A stretch of 64,000 bases of DNA from Antarcticimicrobium sediminis (GTDB taxonomy: Bacteria; Pseudomonadota; Alphaproteobacteria; Rhodobacterales; Rhodobacteraceae), in contig NZ_SMFP01000008.1 of NCBI RefSeq assembly GCF_004348975.1, positions 82,080-146,079 on the forward strand, written 5' to 3'. The notes beneath the pieces are model-generated. The model saw only the letters and a list, made by a program, of their open reading frames with translations. It ran no database searches and was not told where the DNA came from. Both the position numbers and the translations under genes were made by a program. This document shows, one piece after another, positions 16,839 through 24,813 of the stretch. Positions within the stretch are counted from its first letter, which is position 1. Each line of letters starts with the position of its first letter.

Positions 16839-17777
16839 ATGGCGACATTGTTAACATCGCATCGACCCGGCCTTGCCGTGACCCTGAAACTCAGCGCCAT
16901 TTTCCTGTTTTCGACCATGGCGGCGCTGATCAAGGCGACCTCTGGCGACGTGCCGCCGGGCGAGGCGGTGTTCTTTCGCTCGTTCTTTGCGATCCCTGTC
17001 ATTCTGGTCTGGATCTCCATGCGGGGGGAGCTGCGCACCGGGCTGGTGGCGCGCCGGCCGATGGGGCATTTCTGGCGCGGGGTGATCGGCACCACCTCCA
17101 TGGGGCTGACCTTTGCCGGGCTTGGCCTGCTGCCGCTGCCCGAGGTCACTGCGATCGGCTATGCCACGCCGATCTTTACCCTGATTCTGGCGGCGGTGAT
17201 GTTGGGCGAACGGATCCGGCTGATCCGGATTTCTGCGGTCGTGATCGGGCTGGTCGGGGTTCTGATCATGCTTTGGCCACGTCTGGGGGGCGGGTTCAGC
17301 GGGCAAAGCACGGCGACGCTCGGGGCGATTTTGATCCTTGGCGCGACCGCACTTCGGTCGCTGGTGCAGATCCATATCCGCAAGATGGTCGCCACCGAAA
17401 CGACATCGGCCATCGTGTTCTATTTCTCTGCGACTGCGGCGGCCTTGTCTTTGCTTTCGCTGCCCTTCGGCTGGGTGATCCCCAGCCCGATGGCCGCCAC
17501 AATACTGGTGCTGGCGGGTTTGGTTGGCGGCACGGCGCAGATCCTGATGACCGCCTCTTATCGCTTTGCGCCGGCCTCGATGCTGGCGCCTTATGAATAC
17601 GCCTCGATGCTGTTTGCGATCCTTATCGGTTATGTCTGGTTTGACGAGGTGCCCACCGCAATCATGCTGGCCGGTGCGGCGCTGGTGATCGCGGGCAATA
17701 TTCTGGTGATCTGGCGCGAACATCAGCTTGGGCTGGAGCGGGCGCGCGTCCGCGCGGTGAGCGATCCGAAAGCGTGA
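16839..17777 (+). CDS. DMT/EamA family transporter
   Basis: 312 residues with ten hydrophobic helices and two EamA repeats. Landmarks are PGEAVFFRSFFAIPVILVW, GLLPLPEVTAIGYATPIF, and the second-half ASMLAPYEYASMLFAILIGY with FDEVPT. These are metabolite exporters of the S-adenosylmethionine/drug type in the inner membrane; the substrate is unknown. The start is placed at the ATG at 16839 with AGGCAGG upstream. Upstream in-frame ATGs at 16815 and 16668 are less likely because they lack a ribosome site or would run into the divergent matB gene. Confidence 0.87.
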   Translation: MATLLTSHRPGLAVTLKLSAIFLFSTMAALIKATSGDVPPGEAVFFRSFFAIPVILVWISMRGELRTGLVARRPMGHFWRGVIGTTSMGLTFAGLGLLPLPEVTAIGYATPIFTLILAAVMLGERIRLIRISAVVIGLVGVLIMLWPRLGGGFSGQSTATLGAILILGATALRSLVQIHIRKMVATETTSAIVFYFSATAAALSLLSLPFGWVIPSPMAATILVLAGLVGGTAQILMTASYRFAPASMLAPYEYASMLFAILIGYVWFDEVPTAIMLAGAALVIAGNILVIWREHQLGLERARVRAVSDPKA

Positions 17778-17834
17778 TCTTTACCCCGGCACGACCCGTC
17801 CTATGATCCGCCTGAACAGTCAAAGGAAAATGAT

Positions 17835-18434
17835 GTGACCGACGCCGACGCGCATAAGAAGAACATGCAAGACCTGCAAGCCAAGCAGCGGGCCAAGGTG
17901 GCTGAGGCCGAGGATCCGGAACGCGGTCTGGTGCTGGTGCATACCGGCAATGGCAAGGGCAAGTCCTCGTCTGCCTTTGGCGTGGTGGTGCGCGCGCTGG
18001 GCTGGCGCAAGTCGGTCGGTGTGGTGCAATTCATCAAGGGCAGTTGGATCACCGGAGAGCGGCAATTCTTTGATCGGCTGGGCGGGGTCGATTGGCACAC
18101 CATGGGCGAAGGCTTTACCTGGGACACCCAGGACCGGGAGCGCGATATCGCCGCCGCCAAGGCCGCATTCAAGCGCGCGCGCGAGATGATGGAGAGCGGC
18201 GACCTTGATCTGGTGGTGCTGGACGAGATCAATATCGCGCTGCGCTATGACTATCTGAGCGCGCAAGAGGTGTTGGACGGGCTCAAGGCGCGGTCGGATC
18301 GCACCAGTGTGATCCTGACCGGGCGCGACGCGTTGCCGGAGATTTGCGAGTATGCCGATCTGGTGACCGAGATGACCGAGGTGAAGCACCCCTACAACGC
18401 CGGGATCAAGGCGCAGCGCGGCTTGGATTTCTGA
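17835..18434 (+). CDS. cobO: Corrinoid (cob(I)yrinic acid a,c-diamide) adenosyltransferase
   Basis: 199 residues. The P-loop HTGNGKGKSSSAFG near 37-50 and the blocks VVQFIKGSW, WDTQDRERD and VVLDEINIALRYDYL mark the CobA/CobO/BtuR family, which adenosylates cobalt of corrinoids with ATP during cobalamin synthesis or salvage. The GTG start at 17835 has an AAAGGA site 8-9 bases upstream. An N-terminal lysine-rich helix (HKKNMQDLQAKQRAKVAEAE) is normal for CobO. No other cob gene is adjacent. Confidence 0.95.
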   Translation: MTDADAHKKNMQDLQAKQRAKVAEAEDPERGLVLVHTGNGKGKSSSAFGVVVRALGWRKSVGVVQFIKGSWITGERQFFDRLGGVDWHTMGEGFTWDTQDRERDIAAAKAAFKRAREMMESGDLDLVVLDEINIALRYDYLSAQEVLDGLKARSDRTSVILTGRDALPEICEYADLVTEMTEVKHPYNAGIKAQRGLDF

Positions 18435-18465
18435 TCTGCAAGGCGGGGACGCGGCCCCAGACTGA

Positions 18466-18498
18466 AAAAGCGGCGCCGGGTGTGCCCGACGCCGCTTT
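18466..18498 (-). terminator. Intrinsic terminator of the aminotransferase gene
   Basis: A 14-base stem with one mismatch (AAAGCGGCGCCGGG against CCCGACGCCGCTTT) with a four-base loop. Read on the minus strand it ends in TTTTT, so it best serves the minus-strand aminotransferase gene; the plus-strand cobO may also stop here. Confidence 0.8.
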
Positions 18499-18522
18499 GG
18501 ATCGCTTGAACCCGATGTCGGC

Positions 18523-19920
18523 TTAAGAGGCCGCTTTCATCAAGCCTTGCTCTTTGAGTTGGGCATGGCATTCGTCCAGCGCGCGGCGGGCCCGCTCGAT
18601 CAGGACGTCGACCTCGGCCAGCGACAGGACCAGCGGCGGAGAGATCACCATGCGGTCGCCCACATGGCGCATGATCAGGTTGTTGGCAAAGCAGCGTTCG
18701 CGGCAGATCAAGCCGACAGTGCCCGCATCCGAGGCGAATTTCGCCCGGCTCGCCTTGTCCGGCGTCAGCGCGAGAGAGGCCATCATGCCGACGATTTGGG
18801 TTTCCCCCACCAGCGGGTGATCGGCCAGACCATGCCATTTCTCGGCCAGATAGGGGGCGGTTTCCTCGCGCACGCGGTCGACGATCCCCTCTTCTTCGAG
18901 GATACGCAGGTTTTCCAGCGCCACGGCGGACGCGACCGGGTGGCCGGAATAGGTATAGCCGTGGTTGAACTCGAGCCCGTCGATCGTCTTGGCGACCTCG
19001 TCGCTCACCACCGAGCCGCCGATCGGCTGATAGCCCGAGCTGAGCCCCTTGGCGATTGTCATGATGTCGGGGCGGATGTTCAGGGTCTGGCTGCCGAACC
19101 AGTTGCCGGTGCGGCCGAACCCACAGATCACCTCATCGACGATCAGCAGGATTTCGTATTTGTCGCAGATCCGCTGGATTTCCGGCCAATAGCTGTCGGG
19201 GGCCACGATCACGCCGCCGGCGCCTTGCACGGGTTCGGCGATGAAGGCGGCGACGCGATCCTCGCCCAGATCCAGAATGGCCTGCTCCAGCTCGCGCGCG
19301 CGGGCGAGGCCGAATTCTTCGGGCGTCATGTCGCCGCCCTCGGCCCACCAGTCGGGCTGGTTGATGTGGTGGATATCCGGGATCGGCAGGCCGCCCTGCG
19401 CATGCATGCCAGACATGCCCCCCAGCGAGCCGCTGCCGATCGACGAGCCGTGATAGGCGTTGTGGCGGCTGATGAGGATATTCTTGTCCGGCTTGCCCTT
19501 GGCCGCCCAATAGGTGCGTACCATGCGGATATTGGTGTCGTTCGCCTCGGACCCGCCAGAGGCGAAGAAGACGTGGTTCAGATCACCCGGCGCCAGTTCG
19601 GCGATCTTGTTGGCCAGCGCGATCGCGGGCACATGGGTGGTCTGGAAGAAGGTGTTGTAATACGGCAGTTCGCGCATCTGGCGGGCGGCAACCTCGGCCA
19701 GTTCGTCGCGGCCATAGCCGATATTGACGCACCACAGCCCGGCCATGCCGTCCAGGATTTCGACCCCTTCGCTGTCGGTGAGATAGACGCCATTGGCACG
19801 GGTGATGACCCGGGCGCCCTTGGCCGTCAGCTCGTCGCCGGTGGTGAACGGGTGCATGTGGTGGGCGCTGTCCAGCGCCTGAAGCTCGGCGGTTGGCATG
19901 TGGTTGGTGATGGCGGGCAT
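18523..19920 (-). CDS. Class III aminotransferase, probable putrescine/polyamine:pyruvate aminotransferase
   Basis: 465 residues of the PLP-dependent subgroup II aminotransferases. The PLP lysine is Lys291 in TIAKGLSSGYQPIGG, the ring-binding aspartate is in VDEVICGFGR (262-270), and the phosphate site in FASGGSEAND (119-128). The sequence is like SpuC and other omega-aminotransferases that move the terminal amino group of polyamines to pyruvate. The context (GntR regulator, spermidine/putrescine importer, FAD amine oxidase) supports polyamine breakdown. The ATG at 19920 with AGGAG upstream was chosen over a longer reading frame. A TGATCAAATT element lies about 40-50 bases upstream. Confidence 0.9.
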   Translation of the reverse strand: MPAITNHMPTAELQALDSAHHMHPFTTGDELTAKGARVITRANGVYLTDSEGVEILDGMAGLWCVNIGYGRDELAEVAARQMRELPYYNTFFQTTHVPAIALANKIAELAPGDLNHVFFASGGSEANDTNIRMVRTYWAAKGKPDKNILISRHNAYHGSSIGSGSLGGMSGMHAQGGLPIPDIHHINQPDWWAEGGDMTPEEFGLARARELEQAILDLGEDRVAAFIAEPVQGAGGVIVAPDSYWPEIQRICDKYEILLIVDEVICGFGRTGNWFGSQTLNIRPDIMTIAKGLSSGYQPIGGSVVSDEVAKTIDGLEFNHGYTYSGHPVASAVALENLRILEEEGIVDRVREETAPYLAEKWHGLADHPLVGETQIVGMMASLALTPDKASRAKFASDAGTVGLICRERCFANNLIMRHVGDRMVISPPLVLSLAEVDVLIERARRALDECHAQLKEQGLMKAAS

Positions 19921-19958
19921 CGTGGCGACTCCTGCGATTTCGATGGTTGCCGGTAGAA

Positions 19959-19972
19959 TATGATCAAATTTT
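19959..19972. promoter_or_regulatory. Candidate GntR operator, copy 1 (before the aminotransferase gene)
   Basis: TATGATCAAATTTT lies 39-52 bases upstream of the aminotransferase start. On the minus strand it reads AAAATTTGATCATA. It shares the core TGATCA with AT-rich flanks with two other sites in this locus (20666-20680 and 20767-20779). Confidence 0.5.
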
Positions 19973-19987
19973 TTGGTGTCAATCGAA

Positions 19988-20692
19988 TCAGGAAAGCGGG
20001 GCGCTATCCTCAAGCATCGCATCGACCATCTGCATCCCTTGTTCCACATCCTGCGCCATTGCCGCGCCCGCCGCGTCGCCATCCCCCGCGCGCAGCGCCG
20101 CAAGCAACTCCTTGTGGCGGTCGGGCAGGTTCTGGGTGCCGAAGCGGCCGCAAACGACCCGCAGCGAGGGGCCGAACCGCAGCCAAAGCCGGTCGGACAG
20201 ATCGGTCATCACCGGTGCCCGCGCCTGGGCGTAAAGCGCAGAGTGAAAGCGATAATTCTGCAGCAGATAGCCGGGAACATCGCCCGCCACGATGGCCATA
20301 TCCAGCGCCGCGTCGATCGCCTCAAGCTCGGCGATCAGGGCCGGTGTGACATGGCATGTGGCGCGCCGCGCCAGTTCGGATTCTATTGATTTCCTGACGA
20401 AAATCAGCTGTTCCACATCCGCGGCTGAAAGCACCGGCACGCTGACGCGGCGGTTGCCCTGAAACATCAACGCCCCGTCCGTGATCAACCGGCGGATCGC
20501 CTCGCGGACCGGAGTCATGCCCGCACCCAGCGAATCAGTCAGCCCCTGAATGGTCACCGGCTGGCCCGGGGCCATCTCTCCGAACAGAATTTGGGCCCGC
20601 AATTTCTGATAGACCTGTTCGTGAACCGGGGGGTCCGTTGCCGATTTCGTGGGTTTTGGTGCCGATTTTTTGATCAAATTCAACGAGCTCAT
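19988..20692 (-). CDS. GntR family (FCD-type) transcriptional regulator
   Basis: 234 residues. The N-terminus has the winged helix of GntR proteins: PVHEQVYQKLRAQILFGEMAPGQ, then LTDSLGAGMTPVREAIRRLITDGAL. The rest is an all-helical FCD ligand-binding domain (FVRKSIESELARRA, NYRFHSALYAQA with the metal-binding histidine, and DRHKELLAALRAGD). It sits between the aminotransferase and the polyamine importer, and probably controls both in response to a polyamine or its breakdown product. The ATG at 20692 was chosen over a longer in-frame reading. Its own start codons overlap a TTGATCAA palindrome. Confidence 0.9.
   Translation of the reverse strand: MSSLNLIKKSAPKPTKSATDPPVHEQVYQKLRAQILFGEMAPGQPVTIQGLTDSLGAGMTPVREAIRRLITDGALMFQGNRRVSVPVLSAADVEQLIFVRKSIESELARRATCHVTPALIAELEAIDAALDMAIVAGDVPGYLLQNYRFHSALYAQARAPVMTDLSDRLWLRFGPSLRVVCGRFGTQNLPDRHKELLAALRAGDGDAAGAAMAQDVEQGMQMVDAMLEDSAPLS
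20666..20680. promoter_or_regulatory. Candidate GntR operator, copy 2 (inside the regulator's 5' end)
   Basis: TTTTTTGATCAAATT covers codons 4-8 of the gntR gene. The half-symmetric TTTGATCAAA core matches copies 1 and 3. A site within the first codons would suit autoregulation. Confidence 0.45.
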
Positions 20693-20766
20693 TCCAATGT
20701 GAGTGACTTTACTTGCGCAAACCGAAGCTGCGTGAAAACATATCCCCTGTTGCCGCAGAAGGCAAA

Positions 20767-20779
20767 ACTTGATCAAATC
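20767..20779. promoter_or_regulatory. Candidate GntR operator, copy 3 (before potF)
   Basis: ACTTGATCAAATC lies 43-55 bases upstream of the potF-like start, where a repressor would block transcription. The TTGATCAA palindrome is shared with the other two sites in the locus. Confidence 0.5.
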
Positions 20780-20821
20780 AGAATATGCGGGATCAACCCG
20801 CTCCTTCACAGGGAGATTACT

Positions 20822-21907
20822 ATGAGCTTCAAATCGCTGAGTCTGACCGCGGTTCTTGCGCTGGGCGCAACCGTCGCGCAGGCCGAAGAAGTCCGCGTTT
20901 ACAACTGGTCGGATTATATCGACGAAGAACTGCTGGCCAAGTTCGAGGAAGAGACCGGCATCGACCTGATCTATGACGTGTTCGACAGCAACGAGGTTCT
21001 GGAGACCAAGATGCTGGCCGGCGGATCGGGCTATGATGTGGTGGTCCCTTCGGGCACCTTCCTGCAGCGCCAGATTTCGGCGGGCGCGTTCCAGAAACTC
21101 GACATGTCGAAACTGCCGAACCACAAGAACGTGTGGGACGTGGTCGAAAAGCGCACCGCGCAATATGACCCCGACAACGCCTATTCGATCAACTACATGT
21201 GGGGCACCACTGGCATCGGCGTGAATGTCGGCAAGGTGCAGGAGCGGCTGGGCGAAGACGCCCCGATTGACAGCTGGGCGCTGGTTTTCGATCCCGCCAA
21301 CATGGAAAAACTGGCAGATTGCGGCGTTCATTTCCTTGACGCACCGGCCGAGATGATCCCTGCCGCGCTGAAATATATCGGCGAGAATCCCGACAGTCAG
21401 GACCCCGATGTGATCGCCAAGGCCGAGGCCGTCTATATGGCCGTGCGCCCCTATATCCAGAAGTTCCACAGCTCGGAATATATCAACGGGCTGGCCAATG
21501 GTGACATCTGCGTTGCCGTGGGGTGGTCGGGAGACGTGCTGCAAGCGCGCGACCGTGCGGCCGAGGCCGACAATGGTGTCGAGATCGCCTATCACGCGCC
21601 CAAGGAAGGCGCGCAGATGTGGTTTGACCAGATGGCGATTCCGGTCGATGCGCCCAACCCTGACGCGGCGCACAAGTTCCTGAACTTCATTCTGGATGCC
21701 CAGAACATGGCGGCGGCGTCGAACTATGTCTACTACGCCAACGGCAACAAGGCATCGCAGGAATTTCTGGTCGAGGACGTGATCGGCGATCCGGCGATCT
21801 ATCCTGATGCGGCGACGCTTGAAAACCTGTTCACCACCCGGCCCTATCCGGCCAAGGTGCAGCGGGTCGTTACCCGTCTGTGGACCAAGATCAAATCGGG
21901 CACCTGA
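20822..21907 (+). CDS. potF: Polyamine ABC transporter, periplasmic binding protein (PotF/PotD-like)
   Basis: 361 residues. A Sec signal (MSFKSLSLTAVLALGATVAQA) is followed by EEVRVYNWSDYIDEELLAKF, the hallmark opening of PotD/PotF proteins. Polyamine-site residues lie in blocks such as GTTGIGVNV, GWSGDVLQARDRA and the C-terminal YASNYVYYANGNKAS-like region. It binds putrescine or spermidine in the periplasm. The ATG at 20822 has AGGGAG upstream. A TTGATCAA operator candidate lies 43-55 bases before it. The ATPase and two permease genes follow. Confidence 0.95.
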   Translation: MSFKSLSLTAVLALGATVAQAEEVRVYNWSDYIDEELLAKFEEETGIDLIYDVFDSNEVLETKMLAGGSGYDVVVPSGTFLQRQISAGAFQKLDMSKLPNHKNVWDVVEKRTAQYDPDNAYSINYMWGTTGIGVNVGKVQERLGEDAPIDSWALVFDPANMEKLADCGVHFLDAPAEMIPAALKYIGENPDSQDPDVIAKAEAVYMAVRPYIQKFHSSEYINGLANGDICVAVGWSGDVLQARDRAAEADNGVEIAYHAPKEGAQMWFDQMAIPVDAPNPDAAHKFLNFILDAQNMAAASNYVYYANGNKASQEFLVEDVIGDPAIYPDAATLENLFTTRPYPAKVQRVVTRLWTKIKSGT

Positions 21908-21975
21908 GCCCCGATTTCGCGGGCGGGCCGATTGCGGCCCGCCCCGACCGAAGCTCAGACCAACGGGGGGCCACG

Positions 21976-23103
21976 TTGCAATCCACTATATTCGCGCCAT
22001 GGGAAGACCCAGAGGCAAAACCGCTGATCCGTTTTCAGAACGTTACCAAGCGGTTCGGAACCTTCACCGCCATCGACGACCTGTCGCTGGACATCTATGA
22101 AAAGGAATTCTTTGCGCTGCTGGGGCCGTCAGGCTGTGGCAAGACCACGATGATGCGGATGCTGGGCGGGTTCGAAAACCCGACTGAGGGTCGGATCGAA
22201 CTGGCCGGCAAGGATATTTCGGGGGTGCCGCCGAACAAGCGCGCGGTGAACATGATGTTCCAGTCCTATGCGTTGTTTCCGCATCTGAGCGTCTGGGACA
22301 ATATCGCCTTTGGCCTGCGCCGGGATGGCCGCCCCAAGGACGAGGTTGCAGCCCGCGTCGCCGAGATGCTGAAACTGACCCGGCTGGAGAAATTCGGCCG
22401 CCGTAAGCCACACCAGATTTCCGGCGGCCAGCGCCAGCGCGTGGCGCTTGCCCGCAGCCTTGCCAAGGCGCCGAAACTGCTTTTGCTCGATGAACCGATG
22501 GGCGCGCTCGACAAGAAACTGCGGCAAGACACCCAGTTCGAGCTGATGGACATTCAGGAAAAGACCGGCACCACCTTTGTGATCGTCACCCATGATCAGG
22601 AAGAGGCGATGACCGTCGCCTCTCGTGTTGCGGTGATGGACGAAGGCAAGCTGATCCAGGTGGCGACACCGGACCGGATCTATGAATCCCCCGAAAACGT
22701 CTATGTGGCCGATTTCATCGGCGACGTGAACATCATCGAGGGACGCGCCACGCTTGAGGGCGAAGAGACCTATCGCATCGACTGGGCCGAGGGCGAAGCG
22801 CCGCTGCGGGCCACCTCGTCCACCCGGCTCGACAACGGTCAGAGCTGTTTTCTGGCGATCCGACCGGAAAAGGTGACGATCTCGCCCGAGCGCCCCGAGG
22901 GGGCGGTGAACGCGGTGCATGGCAAGGTGCTCGACATCGCGTATCTGGGCAATATCTCGACCTATCACGTCGAGTTGGCATCGGGCACGGTGATCAAGGC
23001 GCAGGCGGCGAACACGCGCCGGATCTCGCGCCGGAGTTTTACATGGGAAGATCCCGTCTGGCTGTCCTGGACGGTCACCGGCGGCGTTCTTTTGGCGGGG
23101 TGA
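21976..23103 (+). CDS. potG: Polyamine ABC transporter, ATP-binding protein
   Basis: 375 residues. The domain order is that of PotG/PotA: Walker A GPSGCGKTT, Q-loop FQSYALFPHLS, signature ISGGQRQRVALARSLA, Walker B LLLLDEPMGALD, H-loop IVTHDQEEAM, then a C-terminal TOBE-type regulatory domain (IRPEKVTI, HGKVLDIAYLGNIS). The most likely start is the TTG at 21976, just after GGGGGG, giving the conserved LQSTIFAPWEDPEAKPLIRFQ opening. A longer frame from 21880 overlaps potF and is not needed. It is 4 bases before potH. Confidence 0.92.
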   Translation: MQSTIFAPWEDPEAKPLIRFQNVTKRFGTFTAIDDLSLDIYEKEFFALLGPSGCGKTTMMRMLGGFENPTEGRIELAGKDISGVPPNKRAVNMMFQSYALFPHLSVWDNIAFGLRRDGRPKDEVAARVAEMLKLTRLEKFGRRKPHQISGGQRQRVALARSLAKAPKLLLLDEPMGALDKKLRQDTQFELMDIQEKTGTTFVIVTHDQEEAMTVASRVAVMDEGKLIQVATPDRIYESPENVYVADFIGDVNIIEGRATLEGEETYRIDWAEGEAPLRATSSTRLDNGQSCFLAIRPEKVTISPERPEGAVNAVHGKVLDIAYLGNISTYHVELASGTVIKAQAANTRRISRRSFTWEDPVWLSWTVTGGVLLAG

Positions 23104-23107
23104 CGCG

Positions 23108-23998
23108 ATGCGCCGTTTCCTCCTGATCGCGGTTCCCTACACTTGGCTTCTGGCGCTGTTTCTTGCGCCCTTTGTCATCGTGTTCAAGATTTCGCTCTCG
23201 GATATCGCGCTGGCGATCCCACCCTATACGCCGACGCTGGATCTTGGTGCCGGCTGGGAGGGAATCAAGACGTTTTTCTCGGGGCTGGATTTCGAGAATT
23301 TCGTCTGGCTCACGCAGGACGATCTGTACTGGAAAGCCTACCTCAGCAGCCTGAAGATCGCGGTCATCTCCACGGCGTTCACGCTGATGATCGGCTATCC
23401 GATCGCCTATGGTCTGGCCCGCTCGCCCGAGGAATGGCGCCCGACGCTGATGATGCTGATCATCTTGCCGTTCTGGACCAGTTTCCTGATCCGGGTCTAT
23501 TCTTGGATGGGTATTCTCAGCCAAGAGGGGTTCCTGAACCAGTTCCTGCTGTGGACCGGCCTCATCAACGAACCGCTTATCATCCTCAACACCAGTATCG
23601 CGGTCTATATCGGCATCGTTTACACCTACCTGCCGTTCATGATCCTGCCGATTTATGCCACGCTTGACCGGCTTGATGAATCGCTGATCGAGGCGGCCGA
23701 AGATCTGGGCTGTTCGCGGCTTTCCGCCTTTTGGCTGATCACGGTGCCGCTGTCCAAGAACGGCATCGCGGCGGGCAGTTTTCTGGTCTTTATCCCGGCG
23801 CTGGGTGAATTCGTGATCCCCTCGCTGCTGGGTGGATCGAGGACGCTGATGATCGGCAAGGTTCTGTGGGAGGAATTCTTTTCCAACCGGGATTGGCCGG
23901 TGGCGGGTGCGGTCGCGATCGTGCTGCTGCTAATCCTTGTGATCCCGATCGTGCTGTTCCAGCGCAACCAACAAAAACAGGCGGAGGCCGAACAATGA
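23108..23998 (+). CDS. potH: Polyamine ABC transporter, permease (PotH-like)
   Basis: 296 residues with six hydrophobic helices. The start MRRFLLIAVPYTWLLALFLAPFVIVFKISLS and the EAA-type loop LIEAAEDLGCSRLSAFWLITVPLSKNGIAAG identify the first permease of a PotFGHI-like importer. The last bases overlap the start of potI by four (ATGA). Confidence 0.93.
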   Translation: MRRFLLIAVPYTWLLALFLAPFVIVFKISLSDIALAIPPYTPTLDLGAGWEGIKTFFSGLDFENFVWLTQDDLYWKAYLSSLKIAVISTAFTLMIGYPIAYGLARSPEEWRPTLMMLIILPFWTSFLIRVYSWMGILSQEGFLNQFLLWTGLINEPLIILNTSIAVYIGIVYTYLPFMILPIYATLDRLDESLIEAAEDLGCSRLSAFWLITVPLSKNGIAAGSFLVFIPALGEFVIPSLLGGSRTLMIGKVLWEEFFSNRDWPVAGAVAIVLLLILVIPIVLFQRNQQKQAEAEQ

Positions 23999-24813
23999 AC
24001 AGGCTGAGCTGGTTCAACACCGTATCGCTGACGCTGGGGTTTGCGTTCCTTTATATTCCGATGCTGATCCTTGTGATCTACAGCTTCAACGCCAGCAAAC
24101 TGGTCACGGTTTGGGCCGGGTTCTCGACCCGGTGGTATGGCGAGTTGCTGCACAACGAGGCGTTTCTGGATGCCGCCTGGGTCACGCTGAAGGTGGCGGT
24201 TTTCTCGTCGTCCATCGCGACGGTACTGGGCACGATGGCGGCCTATGTGCTGGTGCGCGGCAGTCGGTTTCCGGGGCGGACGCTGTTTTCCGGCATGATC
24301 TATGCCCCGCTGGTGATGCCCGAGGTGATCACCGGCCTGTCGTTGCTGCTGCTGTTCATCGGCATCGGGCTGGATCGCGGGGTTCTGACCATCGTGCTGG
24401 CGCATACCACCTTTTCCATGTGCTATGTTTCGGTGGTGGTGTCCTCACGGTTGATTTCCTTTGATAAATCGCTGGAAGAGGCGGCGCTGGATCTGGGCTG
24501 TTCCCCGGCACAGGCGTTTCGGCTGGTCACCCTGCCGATCATTGCGCCGGCGGTGATCTCGGGCTGGTTGCTGGCCTTTACCCTGTCGCTTGATGATCTG
24601 GTGATCGCTTCCTTCACCGCCGGACCGTCCGCGACCACGCTGCCGATCAAGATCTTTTCGTCGATCCGACTGGGGGTCAGCCCCGAGATCAACGCGCTGT
24701 CCACCGTGATGATCGCCATCGTGGCGGTTGGCGTGATCGCCGCCTCGCTGGTGTCAAAGCGAAGTCTGGTCCGGCAGAAAAAGGACGAACAAGCCGCCGA
24801 GCGCGCGCAATGA
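23995..24813 (+). CDS. potI: Polyamine ABC transporter, permease (PotI-like)
   Basis: 272 residues, six hydrophobic helices. The EAA loop is LEEAALDLGCSPAQAFRLVTLPIIAPAVISG; the N-terminus FLYIPMLILVIYSFN is typical of PotI/PotC. The start is the ATG in the ATGA overlap with potH; a longer frame from 23866 is not real. The end again overlaps the oxidase gene by four bases, so the five genes from potF to the oxidase act as one unit. Confidence 0.93.
   Translation: MNRLSWFNTVSLTLGFAFLYIPMLILVIYSFNASKLVTVWAGFSTRWYGELLHNEAFLDAAWVTLKVAVFSSSIATVLGTMAAYVLVRGSRFPGRTLFSGMIYAPLVMPEVITGLSLLLLFIGIGLDRGVLTIVLAHTTFSMCYVSVVVSSRLISFDKSLEEAALDLGCSPAQAFRLVTLPIIAPAVISGWLLAFTLSLDDLVIASFTAGPSATTLPIKIFSSIRLGVSPEINALSTVMIAIVAVGVIAASLVSKRSLVRQKKDEQAAERAQ

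Noticed and set aside
18547-19956. 469-codon open frame opposite the aminotransferase
   Set aside because: Shadow of a gene with a complete PLP site; no independent support.
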